Positions 36,456-48,191 of a stretch of DNA of 64,000 bases are shown here, piece after piece; the first letter of the stretch is position 1, and every line of letters begins with the position of its first letter. The DNA is from Leptodontidium sp. MPI-SDFR-AT-0119. Lineage: Eukaryota > Ascomycota > Leotiomycetes > Helotiales > Leptodontidiaceae. The DNA lies in contig JAHLEZ010000003.1 of the NCBI GenBank assembly GCA_020726505.1, positions 1,240,001 through 1,304,000 on the forward strand. The letters run 5' to 3'. A program made the position numbers and the translations under genes. The notes beneath the pieces are model-generated. The model saw only the letters and a program-made list of their open reading frames with translations, was not told the origin of the DNA and made no database searches.

Positions 36456-36474
36456 AGGTAGGTAGGTAGGTAGG
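36456..36474 (+). repeat. (GGTA)n microsatellite
   Basis: Tandem GGTA units in non-coding DNA. The unit resembles the CCTACC motif that recurs elsewhere in the window. Confidence 0.9.
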
Positions 36475-36686
36475 CAAATTTCTATTTTTGTGGTCCGTTC
36501 ATACCTACCATTAGCACAGCCATACCATACCAGATCGCAATCCTCTCCTTTTCTCCCGCTTAACGTGCAAGCTTTGCGTACCAAGGTAGGTACACATGTA
36601 ATGGTAACCCAGAATTATTGTCTCCTTATGTAGGTATCTCTCTCTGTGTTTGTAGCTCTCCCTCTCGCTCGCAGTGTTCGCAAATT

Positions 36687-36707
36687 AACAAACAAACAAA
36701 CAAACAA
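36687..36707 (+). repeat. (AACA)n microsatellite
   Basis: About five tandem AACA units followed by AT-rich sequence. Confidence 0.9.
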
Positions 36708-37055
36708 ATAATTAAATAATTAAATAAAATCGTGCCCTACCTGTTAGCCTGTTAGGGCTTGCCCAGGATTGGTCTTCGCCTAAGCACGCCCAATCACGCT
36801 AGTCCCAGTTGGCTCTCTAGTGCCAAATCCGAAGGACAATTTTAGTCTCAACCTCAGATACCTCAGAACTTGTCAACGAGACAAACCTCTCTCCTCCTCC
36901 AGCCAACCACCCATCCTCCCCCCCATCCACAACTTCTCGAGAGACAGCTTCCTAGCACATAGGAACCTGTCCGTCTCGATCTTCCAACAGCCACTCTCCG
37001 AATTGTTCCCTCGATAGCAAGGCCTTCTTCGGAGGCGCTCCATTCGGCGGACAAG

Positions 37056-37465
37056 ATGTCGGCAGTTGCATCAAAAGTGAGCCTCCATTCTTCCCCAGAG
37101 CATCAGAAGATGCGGCGCGGATCCCTCGCAGCCAACTCGCAATGGTCATTGAGACACCCCAACTAACACCTTCGAATTTAGAACCTCTACGAGCTTCTCG
37201 GTATGCCGAAACCCGTTCCAATCAACAACGTCCCTGTCGACCACGCGACTAACGAAAAGTGACAAATAGGCAATACCCACGATGAAGACTCCGACAAGGA
37301 ACCTGAGCCACCAGTGAAGGTCATTGACAAGACTCCTGCGAGAACTACCAAGCGCAATGCTCCCGCTGAGGCCCCGGCTTCCAAAGCTCCAGCAGCAACT
37401 GAAGGCCGAGGTGGTCGTCGAGGCGGTTTCAACGGCAACGAAGGTGGTCAGTTGATATAAAAGAT

Positions 37466-37500
<35 letters not shown>

Positions 37501-38393
37501 CCGCAATTGCTCATGGGGGGCTCCATGAATGGACAATTGTTTCTGACAGCTTTTCTAGCTTTCCGTGACCGCAACGCTGGCAGCGCCAACAACCGAACAA
37601 AGCCGACTGAGGATGGCCGACAAGACCGACCTGCTCGTGCTCAGGGAACCTACGATGGACGTGGAGCCCGCCGTGGTGGTGCACGAGGTGGGCAACATGG
37701 ATCGTCACAGCAGAACCGTAGGAGGGTAAGATATCCATCCCACCGCTCTACAGGTGACGAAAATTTCTGACCTTTCACAGCGAGTCTGAGAAGCAAGCTG
37801 GCCATGGCTGGGGAGCTAACGAAGGCGGAGCTGAACTTGCCGACGAGCAAGCCGGTGAAGCTATTGCCAACGCTGAAGCCAAGGAGGCTCTTGGTGGTGA
37901 TGCTGCACCAACCGACAGCGCTGTCGCCGAACCAGAGGCTGAGCCAGAGGACAACCACAAGAGCTACGAAGACTATTTGGCTGATCTCGCAGAGAAGAAG
38001 CTTGCACTCGGTTCCGGTATCCCTGAGGCCCGCAAGCCAAACGAAGGTAGCAAGCAAGACAAGAAGTGGGCAAACGCCAAGGCCATTGCTAAGGAGGAAG
38101 AAGAGGACTTCGTTGCTGCCGCTGCTGGAAAGGCCAAGCGGGAGCGGGAGCGCAAGCAGAAGCAGACCATCGACATTGATCAGCGCTTTGTCGAGGCCCC
38201 TGAGCCACGCGGAGGACGTGGAGGTGGAGGCCGTGGCCGAGGTCGAGGCGAATTCCGAGGCCGTGGCGAAGGTCGAGGACGAGGAGGACGTGGTGATGGC
38301 CCTTCGAGAGGAGGCCGTGGCGGACCCCTTCGAGGAGGCTCTGCGCCCATCAACACCAGTGACACCAATGCCTTCCCAAGTCTGGGAGCATAA
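37056..38393 (+). CDS. stm1: Stm1/SERBP1-family ribosome-associated protein, apparent 1-nt frameshift
   Basis: The family binds ribosomes and clamps idle 80S particles in the cytoplasm, and binds RNA through RGG repeats. Exons are 37056-37076, 37182-37200, 37270-37443, 37559-37725 and 37781-38393. The N-terminus (MSAVASKNLYELLGN) is the Stm1 N-terminal motif. AFRDRNAG, an Arg/Gly-rich part, DRHSRT and ESEKQAGHGWG form the HABP4/PAI-RBP1 region. DYLADLAEKKLALGSGIPEA follows. The C-terminus is a long RGG tail ending NAFPSLGA. The frame changes between 37681 and 37700: upstream exon 4 reads GARRGGARGG in one frame and DRHSRTVGG, which splices in phase to the next exon, in the +1 frame. One extra G in GGTGGGCAAC would explain it. 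A sequence error is the simplest reading. Intron 3 holds a 32-nt poly-C. Confidence 0.9.
37467..37498 (+). repeat. Poly-C tract of 32 inside an stm1 intron
   Basis: Thirty-two C in a row inside intron 37444-37558, preceded by GATA like the tract at 25084. Confidence 0.95.
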
Positions 38394-41300
38394 AGTCTCT
38401 AGCCAAGAGCTAAAAGTCTCCAAACGATCTTCTGCGTGGTGCGAATCCTTTACGATAAGTTCTTACATACGAGTGGTTGCGAGCAAAATCTGTGTGCAAG
38501 GGCGGGTAGCAAAATGGGTAGTGGCAAATGGGTTCTTTGAAAATGGACAACTGAATGGAATTGGTGATTGATTCTTATTACCAGTCACGTTGGTTCTCTC
38601 TTGCGTGTGTGTTTTCTCTTTTCTCTCACAAAAAAATTTCAAAAGCATGTGGATGATGGCTCTGCCCTTTTTCTGCGGAAAAGTCTCGGTTTCTAGGCCT
38701 TGCGCCAGTTCATGGAGGATCTGCATAATTCAGCTCGGTGTAGGGGGGAGATCTTCTTGTTTCTTCTTCTCATCGGTTTGGGTTAGATTCTTCTCTCGCA
38801 TAGGCCACGGCTTGTAACGGTAGATTCTTCGCTGAAGGGGCACCTCTTTCGAATTAGCTGCTAGGTAATCAAAAATCAAATGCATGCTTGTTCTTATAAG
38901 AGTTTGGGACAGGCTGTATGTATGGTGTGAAGTTCAGTTCAGCTTGGTGGTGCAAGTGTTGAACAGGCAGGCTAGGCTGCTGTTTTGGGGGATCGCTACC
39001 CTTACCCAATGCTCTACAGCTTTACTATGCTATTCCATAACTCCAGCAATGTCTACATGTCAGGTGTTTGAATGCATTACGCGGCTCGCTGCTTCAGACT
39101 TGCACCGATTCAGTGCTGGTCAGCGATGATAGGGATGTTTGAGTTCTCAAGATATGTAGTTGATGATGTCATGCTTCCCGCCTATACGTATCTCTATGCC
39201 ACTGCATTGATTTCCTCCATTGCTGTCCTTGGCGTTTGAATAACAGCCTCTATGCCAGATATTCTGTAGATTGTAAGATTCCGCTCGACAGATAGCGCTT
39301 GGGAGATCAGAACACAGACCCTGGAATGTCTCGATATCAGAAAGCCAGAGACGAGAGGAACATCCTGGACAGTTTTGAGGGACCACGCTGATTACTAACC
39401 GAGCTTGTTATTTCGCCTGGGTTGGTCACATTGGGTGGTGGTGTTTTCACTTCCGCCGATGGAATTGTTAGTTTGCACCTTGGAATCAAGGCGGTTCTGA
39501 TCTCCCTGGCAGCAGAACATCTCTTGCATCATGCAACTAGGATAATTTCCAAACCCAATCCAGGAGAAGAATTGTGTAAATTTATTGCTATCGGTAAGAT
39601 CGGGCTTTGTTTTATGGGGAGGTTCTGTTACCTAGACATATCTAGACTTCTAAATTTGTTCAACGCCACGGAATCCAGTCGTGGAAGTTATGGTTACATT
39701 CACCGCCATTAGGTTAATAAGCTTTGGTTTGCAGGCCATCCGGTCTTTCGGTCTTTCACTCGATGTGAATTGGCCAGCTCTTTGCCAGCTATGCAAGTTG
39801 GCCGAAGGCATATCTATTGATTGGGGGTGCTACGCGTGGAAAACTGCATCACTCTTCAGCGAACATTTTAGGTCTCGTGAAAATCGCTTTAGGGGTAATA
39901 TCTGGCAGCCCTTCACAGTGTGTGAATGCAGAACAGGTTGAGGGATTCAGGTAGCTCGCCACCTCCATATCTCTCCTTTCTTAGCCGCTGCCTTCGTGCT
40001 CCCCAGGCTAAGTGAAACCAACTTGCCGTCCCAGGTACCGGGAATACGCACATCGAAAAGCGGTAGGTGCTAGCTTGCTTCAAGCAGAAATATGCCCCGA
40101 ACTGCAATTCAGACCACTAGCTTCACAATTCAATATTGTTTTAGACAATTGGATTTCAAGTAAAATTGGATATTTCGGACCTGGACGAGGTTCATCACTG
40201 CCTTCTTCTTATCGATCTAGGACATAACCCCTAATCTGAATTTAGTTTACATAACGTTATCCAGCTAGTGTTCCCCACTTGTGAACACTTCTTTGATTTC
40301 CACGTAGCCCCCACACTTTCGCTTTTCAGTTCAGCTTCTCTTTCAAAGAGACTCGCTTCGAAGCGAACAAAACAAGGCTAAACCAATTCGAGGCTACTTA
40401 CTTCACAATTTTGTTTCTTCTCGCATGTTCTTTCCACCAACCCATACAGACCTTGAGGTGTTTGCCTTCTCTGCCTTGGGAGCCCACTCTGAGTCGAACT
40501 CCAATGCTGATATCTAAACGTAGAGCAGCATTTTAACAGGTAGGCTCAATTGCACATGCCTTCTGGTGTGAACTCAATGAACGTCACTTAACTAAGGCGT
40601 TTGCAATTTGCCCCTTAGCTTGAACGTTCGGGGCAACGTATCCACTGCCACCAAAACTCCTTGAGCGTGTTTTGGTGAACCCAAACATAGATCTAGAGAA
40701 CCCTTTGTTTATCCCAAGGTCAGGCTGATCTAGATGTGATCTAGATGTGAAGCATACATGGCTGAAGGTGTCACTGGGGGATTTGCGAATACGCTGGCTG
40801 CCATGGTAACAGTAGCAGCCACCGTAGTTTGAGTGCTCATTGTGCGACATCATAGTAGTGTGTCCGATCTGGCAAATCTGTGGGTGGTAGCCCTCATACT
40901 CTAAGCTCCTGCGTACTGACGAGGCTGCTCTGTTCTTCTCAACCACATTAATGCAGTGTGGTGGCACCTTTCGTTACTTAACATCCTCAAGGCATCCTTT
41001 TTGACAGGCATGTATGAAGCGGAAAGGATCATATGACTATCCCCGCCACTTCGAGAGGCTGCAATTTCTTATTTCTTCTTGAATTTGCAGCGACTTCTCA
41101 CGGTGGCAGCAGTACTAACTTTAGCTCCTGCAGGCAGCTATAAGTTCGGGAGTGAGTGTGTTGAAAATTTTCCTCACCTTTACGCGGAAGGAGTTGTTCT
41201 TGTGAAAGGATCACTGTTGCAGCCTGGCTTGAGGCGGCTTCCGGAGCAACCGCGGGGTGAATTATGGAGGCCATCGATGCTCTGTGCATGCGCGACACCT

Positions 41301-42029
41301 ATAGGATATTAGCAAAATAAACGTAAGAAATGGCATTGTTTATTTATAAGTCGGGACAGCGCAATTCTGATCTTCGGGGATGCTTAAAAACATGCAACAC
41401 CAGCAAAGTCCTCTACGCTGTTGTCAATATGGCACGCACCAAATCCTCATGCGGGAGAACAGGAGCGATAGGACACTCAAAAGTTCCACTATGGCGTCAT
41501 AGCTCTCGTCAGAGTTAGGAAGTAAATGAACAATATATCGTAAATTGCAGCTGCCTGAAATTCACTTGGTTCTCTCAACCGCCAGTGGCCTCTCCCATCT
41601 CCCATCTCCCATCTCTCCTTCCTCTCTAATTGTCACCAACTGATCTCAGCCCCAACGATATATTTTCAGGAATTCTCTTCAAGAACTCACTATTCTCTCA
41701 TCATCTTTGTCTTTCTTTCCGCCAACCTCTCAATCCCCTTCCGCTGCCGAGCGCATCTCGTATCCTCGTTGATCGTCAGCATTCGATCTCCAAAGTACAG
41801 TACCACCAACCGACCCCTCCAATACGCAACTACAACTCGGCTTTCTATGTTGTTCGATATTGAAACGATGGATTGCATATATCGTCCCTGCATAAAGGAC
41901 ATGGGAGAAGGCCTGGGGCCAGGTTGCGATATTCTCATGGCGATGCCATATCATCGCACGGAAGTAGCTGCGCTGTAGGTCAATATGTACACGTTCTGAG
42001 CAGCGTCATCGCTGACAACTTGCCGAAGG
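38394..42029. other. Gene-poor stretch after stm1
   Basis: 3.6 kb with only short open frames. One minus-strand ORF at 40584-40967 (127 codons, rich in His, Ser and Gly) has no family features. A doubled GATCTAGATGT occurs near 40730, and TCCCATC triplicates near 41591. A GTACAGTACC copy lies at 41795. Confidence 0.5.
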
Positions 42030-42780
42030 ATGGCCGCTTCCACAGAGAAAGTCAAGATGCTAGTCGGTCCAATGCGAAAAGAGGTCACTGGCTACAGGGT
42101 TCTGCTCGGCTTCTACTTTGAAGTACTTCAATGGTCTCCTATACAACCGATTCGCAGAGGCCGGGCAAAGCGTCATTGAACTTCCAGATGACAGATACGA
42201 AGAAGTGGCTGCGTTTGCCAAGTGGACCTTAACAAGGGATATTTACACATGCCACGAAAGTATTAGAGAACCTGCTAAGCTCGATTGCAACATCAGGAGT
42301 TCGACCTTACGCTCTCCAGATGTTCAACGACTGTAGGTTATAGGTGACAGGCTCATGCCCCCTTCTTTCGCCAATCAAGTCATGTTGCTAATCATAAGAA
42401 AGTACAATAAACACTTCCTGAGCCCAACTGCTGCAAAGCATGTTTTCAAATATGCGCCTTCTGACAGCAAGCTGAGGAAGTTTACGAGGGACCTCATCTT
42501 CGCCGTGGGCCCGTTGAACGAGACATACGACAGGAGATATTTCGATAAGAAGGCATGGGCAAGACTTATGATGAAAGGAGGCGAAATGCTATGGGACTGT
42601 AGGCGAAAAGGGTTCCATAACCGTCGTACTAACGATCGTTGGGACAATGAGAAGAATCGGCCATGGCTTCCCAAAAAGCAGTACAAATACTTGCAGGAGG
42701 AGGACGACAAGACCCCCGAGGATTGGCTCGCACATAAAGCCATCTCCCAGCTCAATCGAAGTCATTACACTGGGAAATGA
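42030..42780 (+). pseudogene. Decayed BTB/POZ-domain gene
   Basis: The expected order of a fungal BTB protein is present but split over frames. ATG 42030 opens MAASTEKVKMLVGPMRKEVT, then YRVLLGFYFE. An extra base at 42123 shifts the frame to YFNGLLYNRFAEAGQSVIEL and a segment that ends at a stop (42334). A short piece, YALQMFND, lies in a third frame (42308-42331). The frame at 42343 then reads GDRLMPPSFANQVMLLIIRK and runs open to the stop at 42778-42780, through WARLMMKGGEMLWDC and EEDDKTPEDWLAHKAI. BTB domains mediate oligomerisation and often recruit cullin-3. These fungal forms are large, fast-evolving families with poorly known roles. At least three frame breaks imply decay. Very short introns could not explain them, but a 3' truncated product from 42355 cannot be excluded. 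Confidence 0.8.
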
Positions 42781-43073
42781 CGGCAGCTTACTACAAACGT
42801 TTTCGGTAACAGCCGGGTTGGTCTTTTTCGCCTGGAGCCGTGTCACTGCTGGTCATAGCTATGTGCTGACAAATTGAGTGAACCAGATCTACCTTTTCTT
42901 GAGGCCATTGCAAATTTCAAGATGAATACCTTTGATTAAGATCCAACGGATACGGCACGATACAGTTTGTGGTGGTAGAAGCTGTCGAGGGTTTCTTTTC
43001 AACTAGCAAGTGAGGGGATTGGGGTCAAACTTTGAGGGTCTCAGCACACGGAAACAGATCACGAAAGCGGTTG

Positions 43074-43075
<2 letters not shown>

Positions 43076-43104
<29 letters not shown>
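43076..43104 (+). repeat. Poly-G tract of 29
   Basis: Twenty-nine G in a row, then T and seven more G, about 300 bases after the BTB pseudogene. Confidence 0.95.
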
Positions 43105-45912
43105 TGGGGGGGTTGGTTAGCTGAAGTCAAGTGAAGTGGCTTGTCCTGAGAGCTCTCTCCACGATGAGAACCCCCCCAGTTCTCGTTGAATACAAACCAT
43201 GGTATCCTGAGCAAGTAGACGACGACGTTGCAGACGATCGCTGTGTTGACTCTTCGAACTACTTATCAAACATGTGATAAATGGACATTGATTGTGTTAA
43301 TTCACAAGCTCCTGCACTCTTTGCTTTCTGTCCGGAGCGCCAGGCCTGGAATGTGAACCATCGCAAGAATCAAGGTTCAATCCGAGGATCTCAGCGACTT
43401 ATCAATGCTGCACAGATACGTGGAATAGGGTTTTACATAATGCCATTGAATAGTTTCAGCTCCCAGAGCTCGAATTTACATATCCGTACGCTTCCTCGTC
43501 TGCTGTGGGCTGCCTCTATAACAGCCAGACACTCGCACCACAAAACACCCCTTTGCCCAATCACTGGCCGGGCTAGTCGAGACGATTACCTCGATGGAGT
43601 TGGATGCTCGATATTTCGCCAATTATATCTGTCTAGGAGCTATCTAATGATGATGTGTTGTGTTGGACCCCAGAGGAGCTCTCGCAGTGCCAAATCTCAG
43701 AGGGCTATAGGTTTTCACAAGTTCATGGAAATCCACTGACCGAAAACGTCAGAGAAGATCGCACTGATCGTACGCCAGAAACAGATCTCTAGCTTCTTAC
43801 TTCTGCAGTAAGCACATTGATACCAGGGGTTGCCGTAGACGGTGGAAGTGGTGGTTCTGGACTCATATCAGCCTGGCGATGAGTTTTGATCAGCGCCCAT
43901 GTTGTCAAGAAAAGGGTCAAACGCAACGCTAGGCCCTGGGGCAAATGTGTTTCCCGATTCTATATCTCTCTGTGCTGTTCAAATACAAATTTTGTGCACC
44001 CAGATACACATTATTGTGCTATTTCGGCGAAGTGTTGCTACCTTTGTCTCGGTTTCTCGTTCCCACCCAAGCCGGCAGCCAGCCTGGGACAAGAATACAT
44101 GAGCAGCACAGTAAAGAAGTTTGATGAGATTTATATCAAGGATAATCGTTGGTATAGGGTGTGTGGTCTGAGACCACAGCAGGGCTTGTTCAGAGATTCG
44201 CGCTCTAGCCAACGCAGATTCGTCGTCTTCCGTTATCCTGGACTTGCTTCTACCTGGTTAAACACAGGGCATTTGGATTCCGAAATCGAAGAGGTCACTA
44301 TTGGGATCGGTTGATGTGAGGAGCCTTGGAAATAACGCACCGGATGATGAGCATGTACATGGGAGGAGTCGAGAGCCATGTTGTGGCATTCTAGGGGAGC
44401 TGGGGTTCATGTCTAGAATAATCAACGGAGAGGCAGAGTGGTTGGCGTACTGAGTCACTAGGGAGAGCCGGAGAAGTCATATGGGTAGTGCATATCAGAT
44501 GCTAGTCTATATATTAAAACACATCAAACAATACACGCTCCTGGAACATGTTATTATTTGAAAGTGGCTTGTCCTGGTGGTTGTAATTCACAGTAGCATG
44601 GACTGGTTGTCGGGCAACGATTGGTTTAAATGATACAGTATAGCCATACAGGGCCCTGAGAAGCTCGCCGTGGTCAGGTCCAGGTGTGCTCGAGGCAGTT
44701 GGGGGACATCAAAGGCTCAATCCCGATAAATCCCAATATCTGACCGCTCATGGTGCAAAAGCTCCTCGCCCGACATTATAATTAGTCCCGCGATGGGATA
44801 GGATCGGTCACAACTGTGGCCATCGCTCGTACGCGGAACCCAAGGGGACTATGGTCAAACTGAGCGGAGGGGGGTTCGAGGACGGGTTCAAGAGCGGCGT
44901 ATTGAAAGGCCGGCAATTGCTGGAAACCTCGACATGCCTCATCTCAGGCTGATTGACGTGGTGTCCTCGATGACTGTCAATGCTTGTCCGAATCTATGAC
45001 ACCCATCACCCAACTTCGGTCTGCTCAGCGTCATAGGGCGTTATCAATGCCAATTGGCCGATTCATGCTCTGGCCAATTGAGGGGAAATGTCTCATTCAA
45101 CGTGATTGAGTATGTCTCACTTTCCGTGGACGTCGAATGATCTGCTCACGATCTTCCAGGAAGGAATCGATGCATGACAAGCGGCGTAGATGGGGTAGAG
45201 CACAAATCGGATGCTGAAATAGACCAAAGGCCATGCACGAAAGCAACCGCCACCTCAACACTTGAAATGTTTGCGAGGGGTAGATCCCCAACTACTCTCC
45301 AGTATAGTTTAGTACCGCGGTATCAACGGTCTGTAACCCAGACGAGCAACGATGCTTCCCTGCGAAAAATTTGGAATTGAACAAGCTCAAAAGTTCATCA
45401 ATATCAGACCAGCAGGGGCACTCGACCTGGGGCCGTTAACGTCTCCCGCTGGCAGCCCAAGTCATGGGAGACGTCTCCAACCCACCTTTCAGCAAAAGTG
45501 AGACCGCTTTTTCTCGAGCTTCACTTGAGGCTCCCTCGATAACAGTGGTCGGGAGTGAAGCAGTTATACTGCTAGTCTCGTAATATAGCCTATCAGAACC
45601 CACTCAGGACAATCCCCCGGTAGTGACCGAGTCCATATTCGTTCCAGCCTGGGCAGTGCAAAGGGAATCCAGATTTGAATGAGGAGTTGTGAAGCGTAGA
45701 GGCCTGGGTTGGCTGATGAGGAGGTGGCTCTCGCAGGGTTCAGCTGTATTCTGAGTAATGAGAAACCGGGAAACAGAAGTGCAAATACATCTTCAGCTGG
45801 CTCTATTCCTCTTTGACATCCCGTCTAGACGGCCTCACCAGACCACCCTTGCTCTGTCATGCCTCTTCTTTTGACATTCAAGTCCAGATCATGATCGAGT
45901 GGGGATTTTCTT

Positions 45913-45923
45913 GGTACTGTACC
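45913..45923 (+). promoter_or_regulatory. GGTACTGTACC palindromic motif, copy 2
   Basis: Identical to the motif at 17029, in the gene-poor stretch before flbD. Confidence 0.5.
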
Positions 45924-47524
45924 GAAAAGCATTCGTAAACCCCTGTAGATAGGATTGTTCACCCTTCTTACCGTTAGAGCGGTGCTGGGCAAGAGAGACA
46001 ACCAGCTCTAGTATGCTTTTCTAGCTCAAAGCGGAACGATCGTGCTGCGTGAGGTCCAGCCAATGCGGACTATTTCATTGTTGCGTCCACTCCACTCTAA
46101 CCCTAACAATGGTTTTGTTGGCAAGAGGAGAGAGACGGCAAGGGAGGCTAATCAGTGTCTGAGCTCTTTTGGCGGCCGTTTCGTGAGATTCGCGAGCCTT
46201 TGGTACGGAACATCTGTCGATCTATCCCGCGTGGGCCGTGTGTCTTTGCTCTGTCGAGCCATTGGGCCGAAGGCTCGACTCTACTACGGTGTACGTACGC
46301 AGTGCGGATCGACATTTGGGGTACTTTTGTACACAAAGAGACGAGGACGGGATGAGCCTCATACAGCGACGTCCATAACCCAGTGTTCAGGAAGTCTGGG
46401 AAGTCAGCAGCGTTTCGCCTATCTGGCAGAGTCGTAACTGCAACATCCAGCATCCAGCAGCATCCAGGGTGATGTTTTGCCCCCCCCTGTAGATGGGAAA
46501 TTCGAAATTGGAGTATTAAAGTAGTGCCTCCCATTGATTCAGCTGGCAAGGCAAAATAATCCAAGCCAAGCTAAGCCAAGCAAGGTTCTACTTAGGAACT
46601 GACCGTACTTACTGTATGAGGTAGCAGTTGAAAGTTTGGGCCGTTTAAGAACAAGGGCTCCATAGCACAGCTCGAGTGAGTGAGTGATGGGGAGCGGGAG
46701 CAGAGGGGGTCTATTCTGGGACATCAGGGCCTCCCTGGGCGCTGGCTCCCCTATGTAAATTAATTACCTTCCTAAGGTAAATTTACCTATCATTGCAACG
46801 CCCGCAACTCCCAGCGAGCGGATGAGCCCGTGTTTTGCGTTGGGGAGCGCAAGCCACCAAGCGGTTTCTGCTGGCGGGCGTCGTCAATTATCGCCAATTG
46901 GGGTCAAACAGGCAAGGGACGGGGAGGACGACGGACAGGGACAGGGAGGTGCAGCGGCGTTGGCAGTCTGGCTGTCATGTGTTGTCGGAAACAGTGGGAG
47001 GGAACTGGTGGAGAGGCTCAATCCCATCACTTCAAAAGCAAATCATTGGCTAGGGAGTAGGAAAAGAGAGACCAGGAGGGACAGAAGGACAAACATGAAG
47101 GCAAGGAAGGGACTTGGGATATAATTTAAATTGCAAGAACAAGAAGGGCAATCGGGGAGCGGAAGGCTCAGCTTAGCGTACATCAATCATATATTAAATC
47201 TTTTGATGTCAAACTTTAAAACTTCTGCGGCCATTGGAAATCTGGGCTTGTCTGAGCTGCTCTGCCTACTGTGCAAGCCCCTACCTAACAACTAACGTGT
47301 TGAAGATATGTTGGGCGAGACAAGGGTTAGAAATAACACTGGCTTTGCATGCTTGTTTTGCTAATTCTCTCCTTGTTGTTATTGCTTCTCTGAGTGGTAC
47401 GCTTGGCCGACGTGGCTCTACACTAGGCCCCTACAGTACCATCTCTCAACTCGCAATTTGATTCCTAGATTCCTAACTGCCTAGCTGGACAACAATCCTC
47501 GACAATATTAATCAATCCAGCAAA

Positions 47525-47547
47525 CAGACAGACAGACAGACAGACAG
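47525..47547 (+). repeat. (CAGA)n microsatellite
   Basis: Over five tandem CAGA units. Confidence 0.93.
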
Positions 47548-48172
47548 CAGCAGCGCGACCTGTGTCTCTCCTATTCGCCCAGTCATCAAGATTGCATCAC
47601 AGATCAGCACAGTACAGCGTTACAGTGCATTCAACTCGGCTCGCTCGATGCAGCGTGCGCTCGCATTGTCTCACTTCCAGTTCTCCATCCACCGTGTCTA
47701 AGAAACCAGAAAACGGTCCGCTTGGTCACCCCCGCAGGCTTGGTTTGTTTCTATTTCGCTCCCTGGATCCGCTGGCAGGGCAAGTCACACACACCATGCA
47801 AAGCATCAGCCGCAAGCACACCGATGCTGTGTTCCTCCTTTCGGAAGTCGATCATATGCTGCCACTTATTGAGTTTCACGTTGCAGGCCAGTCCATCATC
47901 CATCATTTCCCATGCAATGTTAATAGACAGACCGACACAGACTTTGCCGACAGAGCACCATGTACATCCATGTATGTCTATGAATAGCAAGGTCGATTCT
48001 TCTCCTTCGTTCCGTTCGCTTGAGCCTTTAAAGCCTGTTCTTAGGCATCATTATTCCTTGACTACTGACCACTGCGTGTGTGTTCGTGCGAGTGCCCGGG
48101 TGAGCACGCATCATCACCTAAAAGGTCTAGCCAAGGTGCTGAATCAAACAGCAGTTACACCCGGGTACTAAT

Positions 48173-48191
48173 TTCTTCTTCTTCTTCTTCT
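48173..48191 (+). repeat. (CTT)n microsatellite
   Basis: About six CTT units followed by TTTTT in non-coding DNA. Confidence 0.9.

Larger units (their letters stand above)
35461..37055. other. Intergenic region before stm1
   Basis: It contains the bZIP 3'UTR, GGTA (36456-36474) and AACA (36687-36707) repeats, and an AT-rich AATTAAATAATTAAAT stretch. A pyrimidine-rich tract at about 36885-36925 lies close to the stm1 start. No gene. Confidence 0.5.
42781..46000. other. Gene-poor stretch with a poly-G tract
   Basis: ORFs at 43281-43739 and 43886-44314 lack family features and are probably chance. The poly-G run at 43076 and a GGTACTGTACC copy at 45913 are the notable elements. Confidence 0.45.

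Noticed and set aside
40470..40520. tRNA-like B-box sequence on the minus strand (GAGTTCGACTC)
   Set aside because: No matching A box or acceptor stem at the right distance.
40584..40967. 127-codon minus-strand ORF rich in His and Cys
   Set aside because: The Cys/His spacing does not fit a known zinc finger and no conserved block is seen. Kept only as an unsupported possibility.
43281..44314. Two plus-strand ORFs of about 150 codons after the BTB relic
   Set aside because: No domains, mixed composition, and no splice partners. Probably chance in a gene-poor region.
46090..46108. CTAACCCTAAC, resembling telomere repeats
   Set aside because: Only two units inside ordinary sequence. Not a telomere or a clear interstitial array.
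46148..46564. 138-codon minus-strand ORF with open frames on the other strand
   Set aside because: Both strands are open over the same bases and neither product looks like a known protein.
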